Of a stretch of DNA of 64,000 nt, positions 8,553 through 17,427 are shown piece by piece. The DNA is taken from positions 1 to 64,000 of the forward strand of contig CANHRG010000002.1 of the NCBI GenBank assembly GCA_947463785.1, written 5' to 3'. Within the stretch, counting starts at the first letter, position 1. Every line of letters starts with the position of its first letter. The notes below the pieces were generated by a model. It was not told the origin of the DNA. It saw only the letters and a list, made by a program, of their open reading frames with translations, and made no database searches. The position numbers were made by a program, and so were the translations under genes. Source of the stretch: Sphingobacteriaceae bacterium (GTDB lineage: Bacteria; Bacteroidota; Bacteroidia; Sphingobacteriales; Sphingobacteriaceae).

Positions 8553-9377
8553 TTAATATCGGAAAGAAATGCCGGCGAAATAAACTTTATCAGTGTTTTT
8601 AGTGAGCCCGTAATTGAAACCCAGGTCAAATTTGAGGTCTTCATTTGCCTGATACGAAATTCCGCCATTAAAATGGGCATCAAATGCTTTCTCGTCGTGT
8701 AGGTAGGTATAATACCCCTCTACAAATCCATTCCATTTTTCACTCAGGTCTTTAGCAAACGTGATCGAATTGAGCCATAAGGTTTGGTAGCCCGATTCGC
8801 TTTTCTGCAATTCAAATTGTCCTTGCGCCCCCATACCCCAGCCGTTGTTTAAATCCATGGCGAATGGAAAAATGATTCCTCCCTCAATACTTTGGTGTTC
8901 AACAAACCTTCCAGTTGGGAGCTTGATGTAAGGCATTGCCGCTAAAGCCGTTTTCCCAGCATCGTTTCCCCAAAGATTTTGTTTATACCGGAGACTAATG
9001 GATCCAAATCCGCTTTTTTTGATGCTTGTGCCTAAATTGTCCGTAAACTTATCTACTACATAGTTTTCAACTACTACTTGGAAATCGGCCGAATGAGTCA
9101 AGCCAATTTTCAAGTTGATCAGGTTAAAGTAGTTTTGGATGCTTTTACCGGTTTCTTGTCGATTTCGGACTTGCTTAAACAAGTCGGTTTCCAATTGAAA
9201 ATGACCTGCATCAACTGAATAAGCACTTTCTGTAATATCTGGTCGGTCTGTTTCCATATCCCGCATCTGGTTGCGTGGTGTAGGATTAAAAATGGTGTAT
9301 TTCTTTGTGTTACTTTGAGCTAGGCTCAACTGCTGAACCAGTGAAATTACAAAGGCAATCAGTATAATTTTTCTCAT
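8553..9377 (-). CDS. Outer-membrane beta-barrel protein of the MetA-like 'transporter' type
   Basis: 274 residues. A Sec signal peptide is visible (MRKIILIAFVISLVQQLSLAQ). The early mature region carries METDRPDITESAYSVDAGHFQLETDL, a pattern of barrel proteins grouped with the phenol-degradation MetA-like family. Alternating beta-strand segments run to a C-terminal aromatic strand ending FAGISFRY, an outer-membrane insertion signal. Its start is 5 bases after the Nramp-Usp stop, so the two are co-transcribed. By inference it may form the outer-membrane pore or assist metal entry for that transporter; no substrate can be read from sequence. Confidence 0.7.
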   Translation of the reverse strand: MRKIILIAFVISLVQQLSLAQSNTKKYTIFNPTPRNQMRDMETDRPDITESAYSVDAGHFQLETDLFKQVRNRQETGKSIQNYFNLINLKIGLTHSADFQVVVENYVVDKFTDNLGTSIKKSGFGSISLRYKQNLWGNDAGKTALAAMPYIKLPTGRFVEHQSIEGGIIFPFAMDLNNGWGMGAQGQFELQKSESGYQTLWLNSITFAKDLSEKWNGFVEGYYTYLHDEKAFDAHFNGGISYQANEDLKFDLGFNYGLTKNTDKVYFAGISFRY

Positions 9378-9382
9378 TATGT

Positions 9383-11254
9383 TTAATTTACGATTAAGAC
9401 CGGAATGTTGACCCGGTGCCTTACTTTATTTACAGTGGTTCCAAATATGACATCCTTTAGATTTCTATGTCCATGTGCACCCATCACCAATAAGTCAATC
9501 TCCTCATTATTTACGATTGTACTGATGGCTTTTGCCCGATTCCCAAACCCAATTTTTGCTTCCGCTTTAAAACCCAATTCCTTAAAATTTTGCTGATATT
9601 TCTTCAAATTCTCCTGATCTAATCCGGTTTCCAAATCCATAACTTCTTCACCATGATAGCGAGCACCTGCCGTTTCTACCACATGTATTAGGGTGTATTT
9701 AGCTGTTTTGCCACCCTGCAGCATGGCATGTTGGATGGTTTTTTGGTCATGTTCCGAAAAATCAATGGTAATGCCTATGTGGTTATAATTTGCAGGTTTT
9801 ATTTTTTCAATTTCTAAGGCTTTTCCATGAGGGATATGGCTTTCTACCTCAGCATGTTTGTGCAATAGCGGATGTATCAGAATATAACCCAGTAAAATCA
9901 AAATCCCCAAGGCCAGCGGAATAACGAGCAGATACACCCACCAGTTTCCAGTCTCTGAACTTGCCCATTTTATAATTTCTTCGGTTACCAGTTTAATATT
10001 TAAGCCAATAATGATGATAGCACTAGTCCATGCCAATACCTTTACCCAAGGTTTGATGCTAAAGCTTTTCATCAGTTTGGCATCCGAATTAAAATGGATA
10101 AGCGGAACAATGGCAAATCCCAATTGGAGGCTCAGCACAACCTGACTCAATACCAACAGTTCACCAAGAGCGTCTTCACCGAAATAAATAATGGTGAAAA
10201 ATGCCGGAATAATTGCCAGTAAGCGAGTAATTAATCTCCTGATCCAAGGCTGAATGCGTAAGTTTAAATGCCCTTCCATCACAATTTGCCCAGCCAGCGT
10301 TCCTGTAATGGTCGAACTTTGTCCAGATGCAATTAGCGCAATGGCAAATAGGGTTGGCGCCAGCGATCCAAATATATGAGCCAATAATTTATGGGCATCC
10401 TGTATTTCTGCCACTTCGAATAGTCCGTTTTTATAAAATGCGGCTGCGGCTAAAATTAAAATGGCAGAATTGACTAGAAATGCGACGTTCAGCGCAATTG
10501 TAGTGTCGATTAGGTTGAATTTTATGGCTTCCTTAATTCCCCGATCAGAACGTTCAATATGGCGAGTTTGTACCAGCGAAGAATGCAGGTACAAATTATG
10601 TGGCATTACTGTGGCGCCTATGATACCGATAGCAATATAAAGGGCTTCTCCAGCTAGTAAGGAAGGCTTAAATCCTGAAGCAATATCCATACTTGAGGGT
10701 TGCACAATAAACATTTCTGCCAAAAACGAAGCCCCAACCACAAAAACCATGGAGATAATGAACAATTCCATAATCCGCATACCTCTATGAAGTAAGAACA
10801 GCAATAAAAATGTATCGAGGATGGTAATGGAGATACCCCAAATTAATGGTAGTCCGAATAGTAGATTTAAGCCAATTGCCATTCCAATTATTTCTGCTAA
10901 ATCGCAAGCAACAATGGCGATTTGTGCCATGATGTAAAGTGGAATATTTGCCCATCTTGGGTAGGCGTTTCGAGAAGCTTGAGCCAGATCCATACCACTT
11001 ACAATGCCTAAACGGGCACTCATGGTTTGCAGCAGCACGGCAATCAGGTTAGACATGAGCAAGACCCAAATCAGCTTGTATCCAAACTGACTTCCTCCGG
11101 CAATATCTGTAGCCCAGTTTCCCGGATCCATATAGCCTACACTAATTAAATAAGCAGGGCCTAAAAAAGCAAATAGTTTGCGCCAGCCCGTTTTGTTAGT
11201 GGTTTTCACCGAGGCAAATACCTCACTTAGCGAGCTTTCAGGTTGTTGGTTCAT
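9383..11254 (-). CDS. Nramp divalent metal transporter fused to a universal stress protein domain
   Basis: 623 residues, ~200 longer than ordinary MntH. Residues ~25-460 are an Nramp transporter with about 11 membrane segments, the TM1 metal motif DPGN (43-46) and the TM6 motif MPH (217-219), which together bind Mn2+ or Fe2+ for proton-coupled import. After a basic linker, residues ~489-623 form a UspA domain with IGITIDFSEHD and the ATP-loop signature GAHGHRNLKDVIFGTTV. The Usp portion should face the cytoplasm and may sense nucleotide or stress state (inference). A -7 box lies 20 bases upstream of the ATG. Confidence 0.9.
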   Translation of the reverse strand: MNQQPESSLSEVFASVKTTNKTGWRKLFAFLGPAYLISVGYMDPGNWATDIAGGSQFGYKLIWVLLMSNLIAVLLQTMSARLGIVSGMDLAQASRNAYPRWANIPLYIMAQIAIVACDLAEIIGMAIGLNLLFGLPLIWGISITILDTFLLLFLLHRGMRIMELFIISMVFVVGASFLAEMFIVQPSSMDIASGFKPSLLAGEALYIAIGIIGATVMPHNLYLHSSLVQTRHIERSDRGIKEAIKFNLIDTTIALNVAFLVNSAILILAAAAFYKNGLFEVAEIQDAHKLLAHIFGSLAPTLFAIALIASGQSSTITGTLAGQIVMEGHLNLRIQPWIRRLITRLLAIIPAFFTIIYFGEDALGELLVLSQVVLSLQLGFAIVPLIHFNSDAKLMKSFSIKPWVKVLAWTSAIIIIGLNIKLVTEEIIKWASSETGNWWVYLLVIPLALGILILLGYILIHPLLHKHAEVESHIPHGKALEIEKIKPANYNHIGITIDFSEHDQKTIQHAMLQGGKTAKYTLIHVVETAGARYHGEEVMDLETGLDQENLKKYQQNFKELGFKAEAKIGFGNRAKAISTIVNNEEIDLLVMGAHGHRNLKDVIFGTTVNKVRHRVNIPVLIVN

Positions 11255-11274
11255 GTACTGTAAACGTCAATCTG

Positions 11275-11282
11275 CAAATTTA
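11275..11282 (-). promoter_or_regulatory. -7 promoter box for the Nramp-Usp / outer-membrane protein operon
   Basis: The minus strand reads TAAATTTG, a full match to TAnnTTTG, 20 bases upstream of the transporter ATG. Confidence 0.6.
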
Positions 11283-11333
11283 ATTGAGTGCAGCCGTATT
11301 AAAAATTATCCAACAATAAATCGATCAAATAGT

Positions 11334-12011
11334 TTAGCTTATCTGCCAATTAATGCTCTGTTTACCTTCTTTTGCTAATATGACGTTGGCTTGGGAGAAA
11401 TGTTTACAGCCAAAAAAACCGTTATAAGCTGAAAATGGGGAGGGGTGAGCAGCTTTTAGAACAAAATGTTTGTTGGTATCAATTAAACTTTCTTTTTGTT
11501 GAGCATATCGACCCCAAAGCATAAATACGAGTCCTTCACGTTTTGAACTTAAGCTAGAAATAGCCTGATCGGTGAATTGTTCCCAGCCTTTATGTTGGTG
11601 TGATCCAGCTTGATTAGCTCTAACCGTAAGGGTTGCGTTTAGCAATAAAACACCCTGATCGGCCCAATAGGTTAATTCTCCGTGACTTGGATAGGTAAAA
11701 CCTGGAATATCTGTTTGCAGTTCCTTGTAAATGTTTTGCAAAGATGGAGGAATAGGAACGCCTTTTTTTACAGAGAACGATAAACCGTGTGCCTGTCCGG
11801 TTCCATGATAGGGATCTTGACCGATGATTACAATTTTAACCTGATCAAACGGAGTATGGTTGAAGGCATTGAAAACTTCTTCGTTTTTCGGGAAGATGGT
11901 ATATCCCTGTTGCTTTTCCTGAAGTAAAAATGCTTTGAGATGCTGCATATACTCCTTTTCGAATTCAGGTGCCAGCACAGCTTGCCAGGAAGGGTGTAGA
12001 TTTGCAGCCAT
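11334..12011 (-). CDS. ung: Uracil-DNA glycosylase
   Basis: 225 residues, the standard family 1 length. The water-activating motif GQDPYHGTGQAHGLSFSV contains the catalytic Asp, and HPSPFSAYNGFFGCKHF is the minor-groove intercalation loop with the catalytic His. It removes uracil from DNA and starts base excision repair. A -7 box begins only 5 bases upstream of the ATG, so the message may be leaderless. Confidence 0.98.
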   Translation of the reverse strand: MAANLHPSWQAVLAPEFEKEYMQHLKAFLLQEKQQGYTIFPKNEEVFNAFNHTPFDQVKIVIIGQDPYHGTGQAHGLSFSVKKGVPIPPSLQNIYKELQTDIPGFTYPSHGELTYWADQGVLLLNATLTVRANQAGSHQHKGWEQFTDQAISSLSSKREGLVFMLWGRYAQQKESLIDTNKHFVLKAAHPSPFSAYNGFFGCKHFSQANVILAKEGKQSINWQIS

Positions 12012-12015
12012 GAGT

Positions 12016-12023
12016 CAAATATA
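12016..12023 (-). promoter_or_regulatory. -7 promoter box for ung, nearly touching the start codon
   Basis: The minus strand reads TATATTTG, a full consensus match with only 4 bases between the box and the ung ATG. Transcription would begin at or next to the start codon. Confidence 0.55.
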
Positions 12024-12085
12024 CTTTTTGATGCGTTTAATTTGACAGATTTATCGGATATTTGCTCCACTAAAAACCACATATC

Positions 12086-12628
12086 ATGCCAAATATTATC
12101 AGATTGATTGCTGCAATTGCCCTTTTGGGTGGTTCTACTGCCGGAATTGTTTTCGGGTTTTGGGAATGGGGTATTGTTGGCATTTTAGTTGCCATCCTCA
12201 TTTTCGTTACTTTTTTCTTCAATGAGAAAATGCTGATTGCGCAATATTACTTGCGTAAAGAGAATATGGATAAAGCCGAAGCCTGGCTGAATAAGATCAA
12301 AAACTATGAGCGTGAACTGATCAGTGTGCAATATGGCTACTACCATTTGCTGCTTGGCCTAATCGAGAGTCGGAAAGCTCCTATGCAGTCTGAAAAATTT
12401 TTTAAACGTGCCTTATCTTTAGGTATGACGATGGATCATAACATCGCTTTGGCAAAACTAAGCCTTGCTGGTATTGCCATGGCTAAACGCAACAAGCGTG
12501 AGGCTACCATGCTCCTTCAGGAAGCTAAAAAAGCGGATAAAAATAAGTTGTTAGCAGACCAGATCAAGATGATGCAGGCGCAAATGGGCCAACTGGATAA
12601 AGCCCAGCAGGTAAGAAGTTACAGATAG
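12086..12628 (+). CDS. Small membrane protein with TPR-like soluble domain
   Basis: 180 residues. Two hydrophobic N-terminal segments (~5-25 and ~28-48) form a membrane hairpin. The rest is helical and TPR-like: YYLRKENMDKAEAWLNKI, YYHLLLGLIESR, KFFKRALSLGM, AKLSLAGIAMAKRNKREATMLLQEAKKAD. Function is unknown; such proteins occur in Bacteroidota genomes without a defined role. A strong terminator follows 15 bases after the stop. It stands alone, divergent from ung and convergent with lysS. Confidence 0.75.
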   Translation: MPNIIRLIAAIALLGGSTAGIVFGFWEWGIVGILVAILIFVTFFFNEKMLIAQYYLRKENMDKAEAWLNKIKNYERELISVQYGYYHLLLGLIESRKAPMQSEKFFKRALSLGMTMDHNIALAKLSLAGIAMAKRNKREATMLLQEAKKADKNKLLADQIKMMQAQMGQLDKAQQVRSYR

Positions 12629-12643
12629 ATAAACAGTCCATAT

Positions 12644-12676
12644 AAAAAAGCCCTTCGAATTTCGGAGGGCTTTTTT
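12644..12676 (+). terminator. Rho-independent terminator after the TPR-like gene
   Basis: AAAAAAGCCCTTCGAA pairs with TTCGGAGGGCTTTTTT, a GC-core stem with an A tract before and a T tract after, so it can work in both directions. Confidence 0.85.
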
Positions 12677-12777
12677 ATTCTTAGTTCGTCTTGTCTGCAG
12701 TAGGGGGGAGATATCTTAAGCCAAATAGCAACGAGAGTTTTCTCCTCGCATTCGCTAGTCGAATTGATGATAATTAC

Positions 12778-14499
12778 TTAGGCAAACCAGCTCATCACCA
12801 CATCCTTCTCAGGCATGGCTATATCTAATTTTAGTTTTTTGCGTATGCCGCCTAGATCGTTAAAAACTTTGTTCGGGTTAGCTGCTTTCAATTCTTCAAC
12901 CGTTAAAAAGCCCATTTTTTGAATTACGGGGAACCATTCTTCAGGAACTCCGATAGCGACGAAATCTTCAACAGAAGCTACTTTAATCTTTTTTTCAGGG
13001 CGCATCTGCGGGAAGAACAATACTTCCTGAATGGTGCTCTGGTTAGTCATCAGCATGACCAAGCGGTCTATACCAATACCTAAGCCCGAAGTAGGTGGCA
13101 TGCCGTATTCTAGGGCACGTAAAAAGTCTTCATCCATAGCCATAGCCTCTTCGTCACCTCGATCGGCCAGTTTTAGCTGATCTTCAAAGCGCTCTCGCTG
13201 ATCGATTGGGTCGTTCAATTCTGAATACGCATTTGCAATTTCTTTACCCATTACAAACAGCTCAAAACGCTCTACCAAGCCTTCTTTGCTGCGGTGTTTT
13301 TTCGCCAACGGCGTCATCTCGATCGGGTAATCGGTAATGTAGGTGGGCTGAATTAAATTCGCTTCTACTTTTTCACCAAAAATTTCGTCAATCAGTTTAC
13401 CGCGACCCATGGTGTCATCCACGGTAATCTCCAATTCTTTACAGGTTTTGCGCAAGTCGGTTTCATCCATCGCAGAAACATCTATTCCGGTGTATTTTTT
13501 AATCGAATCGTACATCGATAACTTCTCATATGGACCGGCGAAATCGATGATATGTTCCCCAACTTTTACTTTAGAGCTACCATGTATCGCGGTAGCCACT
13601 TTTTCTAAACATTCTTCTACCATGGCCATCATCCAGATATAATCTTTGTAGGCCACATAAATTTCCATGGAGGTAAACTCGGGATTGTGTGTACGGTCCA
13701 TGCCCTCATTGCGGAACATTTTGCCGAACTCGTAAACACCATCAAAACCGGCTACGATTAAGCGTTTCAGATACAATTCGTTGGCAATACGCAGGTACAA
13801 GGGCATGTCTAGCGTATTATGGTGGGTTTTAAACGGACGAGCTGCCGCACCGCCATGAACCGGCTGCAGGATAGGAGTTTCCACTTCCATCCAACCCTGA
13901 CTATCGAAATAGCTCCGCATGGTGTTGATCACCTTGGAGCGGTTCATGAAAATATGTTTGAATTCCGGATTAACGGTCAAGTCCACATAACGTTGGCGGT
14001 AGCGCAGTTCCGGATCGGTAAATCCATCATACACATTACCTTCTTCGTCGCGTTTAACGATAGGGAGTGGTTTTAACGATTTAGATAAAACCGTTAAGCC
14101 AATCACGTGGATGGATATTTCTCCCGTTTGTGTGGTGAAAACATGGCCTGTAATACCAATAAAATCACCGATATCTAATAATTTCTTGAAAACGGTATTG
14201 TATAAGGTTTTATCCTCGGTAGGACAAATTTCATCGCGGTTGATATACACCTGAATGCGACCGGTGGCATCCTGAATTTCGGCGAAGGAAGCACTGCCCA
14301 TAATGCGTCGGGTCATGATTCGCCCGGCTATGCTTATGTTTTTATAGGAAGTTTTGTCGCGTTCGTAATTTTCCTTGATGTCCTTGGCATTGGCATTGAT
14401 CTCAAATGCTTCAGCAGGATAGGGGTTGATGCCCAAATTCCGCAGTTCTGCCATCGCCTCCCGGCGTAAAATCTCCTGTTCAGATAAACCTATACTCAT
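12778..14499 (-). CDS. lysS: Lysine--tRNA ligase, class II
   Basis: 573 residues from the ATG at 14499 (MSIGLSEQEILRREAM). The track start at 14520 is a TTG that lies inside a -7 promoter box and is rejected. The N-terminal OB-fold anticodon domain (~50-170) precedes the class II catalytic core: motif 2 region MFRNEGMDRTHNPEFTSMEIY and motif 3 GLGIGIDRLVMLMT. After the core there is a ~70-residue C-terminal tail (FVAIGVPEEWFPVIQKMGF, then KKLKLD), seen in Bacteroidota LysRS and absent from E. coli LysS. Confidence 0.97.
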   Translation of the reverse strand: MSIGLSEQEILRREAMAELRNLGINPYPAEAFEINANAKDIKENYERDKTSYKNISIAGRIMTRRIMGSASFAEIQDATGRIQVYINRDEICPTEDKTLYNTVFKKLLDIGDFIGITGHVFTTQTGEISIHVIGLTVLSKSLKPLPIVKRDEEGNVYDGFTDPELRYRQRYVDLTVNPEFKHIFMNRSKVINTMRSYFDSQGWMEVETPILQPVHGGAAARPFKTHHNTLDMPLYLRIANELYLKRLIVAGFDGVYEFGKMFRNEGMDRTHNPEFTSMEIYVAYKDYIWMMAMVEECLEKVATAIHGSSKVKVGEHIIDFAGPYEKLSMYDSIKKYTGIDVSAMDETDLRKTCKELEITVDDTMGRGKLIDEIFGEKVEANLIQPTYITDYPIEMTPLAKKHRSKEGLVERFELFVMGKEIANAYSELNDPIDQRERFEDQLKLADRGDEEAMAMDEDFLRALEYGMPPTSGLGIGIDRLVMLMTNQSTIQEVLFFPQMRPEKKIKVASVEDFVAIGVPEEWFPVIQKMGFLTVEELKAANPNKVFNDLGGIRKKLKLDIAMPEKDVVMSWFA

Positions 14500-14517
14500 G
14501 TGCACGTTTAATTTGTG

Positions 14518-14525
14518 CAAAAATA
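14518..14525 (-). promoter_or_regulatory. -7 promoter box for lysS
   Basis: The minus strand reads TATTTTTG, 18 bases before the ATG at 14499. It overlaps the track's TTG start at 14520 and rules that start out. Confidence 0.6.
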
Positions 14526-14554
14526 GCGTTTTAAGCGTAAATTCTGCTATCCGG

Positions 14555-16462
14555 TCAGGCTAATTCTTCAGCATACAATTCCTCAATCGCATCGGCATAT
14601 TTTTTCTCAATTACTTTGCGCTTGGCTTTGAGGGTTGGCGTAATTTCCCCGTCTTCGATGGTGAATGGATTACGTTTCACCATAAAGTGTTTGATCCGTT
14701 CGAATTTTGCGAGTTCATTCGAAAGGTGCTTGATGTCATCATCCACCCAGTTAACAATAGTTTCATCTCGAATAAAAGCATCCGATTCATTAAAGAATGC
14801 ATCATTTAAATTGAACGTTTCTTGCAGCGTTTCTCTTGAAGGTACAACAATAGCCGTTACGTATTCGCGTTTATCGCCAATTAAGAATATTTGCTCAATT
14901 TTTGGGCTTTTGAGATAGGTATTTTCTACCGGGGTAGGATAAATATTCTTTCCGTAGGCGTTTACCAACATGTTTTTGATACGGTCGGTGATTTGCAAAT
15001 TACCCTTGAAGAATCGGCCCACATCTCCGGTATGGAACCAGCCCTCTTTATCAATTACTTGAGCAGTTTCTTCGGGTTTATTCCAGTAGCCTTTCATTAC
15101 ACAATGGCCGCGAACTACTACTTCGCCTTCACCACATTCAAAGCTTTCATTAAAGCTGTCGTGGTTTTGAACCGTGATAAATTCTTTGGTTTCTACATCT
15201 TGAATTCCAACCTCAATACCTGGAATTACACGACCTACAGTTCCGTAAACCTGTCGATGGTATTCGGTTACTGCCATTACCGGAGAAGTTTCGGTTAACC
15301 CAAAGCCTTCCAGGATTTTGATACCTAGATTACCGAAAAACTCACCAATATTTTTAGGTAAGGCTGCGCCGCCAGAAATCATAAATTTCAAACGTCCGCC
15401 AGTTTTTTCTTTGATCTTGCTGAAAACCAATTTTTCAGCCAATTTTTGTTGCAGGCTAAGTAAAAAACTTGGTTTATTTCCAGACTCTAGAACTTCGCGG
15501 TACTGCTGTCCGGTTTTTAAAGCCCAAAGGAATATGTGAGCTTTGGCACCTCCAGCAGCCGTACCGTTCTTCATTGCTTTGTCGTGAATGCGTTCTAATA
15601 ACCGAGGCACACAAGCCATGATGCTCGGCCTTACATCGGCCATATTCTTGGCCAATAATTCCAAACTTTGCGCAAAGGCTATTTTACAACCCATTGCACA
15701 GCAAATATGGTAAGTTGCCGTACGTTCAAATACGTGTGAAAGCGGCAAGAACGATAAAAACGTTTCTTTATGGTCTATTACCGGTATTTGCTGCAAACAT
15801 ACCCTCACATTTTCAACAAAATTGGCATGGGTTAACATTACACCCTTTGGTGTTCCTGTAGTTCCTGAGGTATAGATTAAGGAAGAAAGGTCACTAGGCA
15901 ACACATCATTACGCAGGATATCTATTTCTTTACGATGCACATCTAAGGTAAGCACACCTTCTTTAATAACGTTTGCAAGTGAGATAACCCCGGCATTTAG
16001 TTTTTCTTTCTCGGTGTACTTGGAATAATCGTCAAAAACTGGAATTATGCGAATTAAATCGCTGCAATTATTAGCTAATTTGATGATTTTACGCAAGAGG
16101 AATGGATTGCCTACCAAAATTGTTTTAGCTCCGCAATCTTTCAAGATATATTCAATCTCCGATTCGCTGAGGGTAGGATACACCGAAACGTTTACGGCGC
16201 CAATTTGCTGTAGTGCCTGGTCGTAATAAATGTAATCCGGACAATTTTCGATGATTAGTGCTAAACGATCTCCTTTTTTAATACCTATATCCAATAAATA
16301 ACTGGAGATGGCATCTGCTTTGTCTAAGACCTGCTTAAAACTAATATCTTCCCAATTTTGGCCAACTTTATGACTTAAAAAAGGGTGATTTTCGGGATGT
16401 ATATGTTGGACTACATTTCTAAGTAGTCGTGGAATAGTAGTATGCTCGTTAATCAAACTCAT
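14555..16462 (-). CDS. Long-chain acyl-CoA synthetase (AMP-forming)
   Basis: 635 residues of the ANL adenylate-forming superfamily. The P-loop SSLIYTSGTTGTPKGVMLTHANF lies at ~193-215, the A5 region ILEGFGLTETSPVMA at ~390, and the A7/A8 motif GWFHTGDVGRF...ITDRIKNMLVNAYGKNIYP at ~475-510. The overall architecture matches FAA/FadD15-type long-chain fatty acid CoA ligases, which activate fatty acids with ATP and CoA. Substrate length cannot be deduced. It follows a terminator downstream of iscA, so it probably has its own promoter, although no full -7 box was seen. Confidence 0.92.
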   Translation of the reverse strand: MSLINEHTTIPRLLRNVVQHIHPENHPFLSHKVGQNWEDISFKQVLDKADAISSYLLDIGIKKGDRLALIIENCPDYIYYDQALQQIGAVNVSVYPTLSESEIEYILKDCGAKTILVGNPFLLRKIIKLANNCSDLIRIIPVFDDYSKYTEKEKLNAGVISLANVIKEGVLTLDVHRKEIDILRNDVLPSDLSSLIYTSGTTGTPKGVMLTHANFVENVRVCLQQIPVIDHKETFLSFLPLSHVFERTATYHICCAMGCKIAFAQSLELLAKNMADVRPSIMACVPRLLERIHDKAMKNGTAAGGAKAHIFLWALKTGQQYREVLESGNKPSFLLSLQQKLAEKLVFSKIKEKTGGRLKFMISGGAALPKNIGEFFGNLGIKILEGFGLTETSPVMAVTEYHRQVYGTVGRVIPGIEVGIQDVETKEFITVQNHDSFNESFECGEGEVVVRGHCVMKGYWNKPEETAQVIDKEGWFHTGDVGRFFKGNLQITDRIKNMLVNAYGKNIYPTPVENTYLKSPKIEQIFLIGDKREYVTAIVVPSRETLQETFNLNDAFFNESDAFIRDETIVNWVDDDIKHLSNELAKFERIKHFMVKRNPFTIEDGEITPTLKAKRKVIEKKYADAIEELYAEELA

Positions 16463-16524
16463 ACGCTATTAGGATTAAGGAAAATTGGTTAGTTAACAAT
16501 TATACGGGATAAGCTTTAAAAAAC

Positions 16525-16550
16525 AAAAGGGCAATTTCATTTGCCCTTTT
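16525..16550 (-). terminator. Terminator after the isc genes
   Basis: AAAAGGGCAA / TTGCCCTTTT forms a 10-bp stem with a TTTCAT loop between the end of iscA and the start of the acyl-CoA ligase. Read on the minus strand it ends in a T tract and would close the iscSUA transcript. Confidence 0.75.
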
Positions 16551-16575
16551 ATCTATTGAAAAAATTAAACCTTAA

Positions 16576-16902
16576 TTAAACAGAAAAACTTTCCCCACAA
16601 CCACAGGTTCTACTGGCATTGGGGTTGTTAAAATTAAATCCTTTACCGTTTAAGCCATCTGAAAAATCTAATTCGGTACCTGCTAGGTAAAGAAACGATT
16701 TCATATCTAAGGTTATACGGATGCCTTTATCTTCAAAAAACTGATCACCGGTTTTTTCTTCGTTATCAAAGTCTAAATTGTAGCTCAGCCCCGAACAACC
16801 TCCCCCCTTAACAGAAACCCGCAGGAAGTAAGATGAGTCTAGGCCTGCTTCTTGCATCAGGCTTAAAACTTTCTCTTTGGCTTTATCGGTTACGGTAACC
16901 AT
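16576..16902 (-). CDS. iscA: Fe-S cluster carrier IscA (HesB/A-type)
   Basis: 108 residues from the ATG at 16902 (MVTVTDKAKEKVL). The track start at 16950 adds 16 residues read out of the iscU 3' end and is unlikely. The three cluster-binding cysteines are visible as CSGLSYNL (~36) and CGCGESF near the C-terminus. A-type proteins carry iron or [4Fe-4S]/[2Fe-2S] clusters to apoproteins. It starts 7 bases after iscU. Confidence 0.93.
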   Translation of the reverse strand: MVTVTDKAKEKVLSLMQEAGLDSSYFLRVSVKGGGCSGLSYNLDFDNEEKTGDQFFEDKGIRITLDMKSFLYLAGTELDFSDGLNGKGFNFNNPNASRTCGCGESFSV

Positions 16903-16909
16903 AGTTTTT

Positions 16910-17323
16910 TTAGTGGTGGCTTTTTTCAGACTCAATAGGAGCCAAGCCATTTTTTACACGGTAATCGTTGATGGCAGCCTTAATCGCATCCTCAGCCAAT
17001 ACAGAACAGTGGATTTTAACCGGAGGCAAAGCCAATTCTTCTACAATATCCATGTTGTCGATGGTCATTGCGTCGTCAATAGATTTTCCTTTTAACCACT
17101 CTGTAGCTAAAGAAGACGATGCAATAGCAGAACCACAGCCAAAAGTTTTGAATTTGGCGTCGGTAATTACATTGTTGCCATCTACTTCAATTTGCAAACG
17201 CATTACGTCACCACATTCTGGTGCACCCACTAAACCAGTGCCCACATTGTTTTTGCTTTTATCAAGCGTACCCACATTACGTGGATTGGTGTAGTGATCG
17301 ATTACTTTATCTGAATATGCCAT
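16910..17323 (-). CDS. iscU: Fe-S cluster assembly scaffold IscU
   Basis: 137 residues. All three cluster cysteines are present in family context: GAPECGDVMRLQI, KTFGCGSAIASSS and VKIHCSVLAEDAI. The LPPVK sequence just before the third Cys is the loop that the HscA chaperone recognises in characterised IscU proteins. [2Fe-2S] clusters are built here with sulfur from IscS. It sits between iscS and iscA; hscA, hscB, fdx and iscR are not in the cluster. Confidence 0.97.
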   Translation of the reverse strand: MAYSDKVIDHYTNPRNVGTLDKSKNNVGTGLVGAPECGDVMRLQIEVDGNNVITDAKFKTFGCGSAIASSSLATEWLKGKSIDDAMTIDNMDIVEELALPPVKIHCSVLAEDAIKAAINDYRVKNGLAPIESEKSHH

Positions 17324-17329
17324 AATTTT

Positions 17330-17427
17330 TCAATTTGTTAATTAGTCAATTAGCTAATTAGCCGATTATTTTTTCTTTAATTTTATTTTAATTGCCGAAT
17401 TGACAAATCGTCAAATCGACAAATTGA
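17330..17427. repeat. AT-rich imperfect inverted repeat between iscS and iscU
   Basis: The ~100-base spacer holds a left arm (CAATTTGTTAATTAGTCAATT) and a right arm (AATTGACAAATCG repeated with variation, ending GACAAATTG) that are imperfect reverse complements, plus short tandem variants of CAAATCG and AATTAG. It could fold in the transcript between iscS and iscU. Confidence 0.5.

Noticed and set aside
14891-15298. 135-residue ORF antisense to the acyl-CoA ligase
   Set aside because: It is entirely inside a clear gene, and no promoter or family resemblance was seen.
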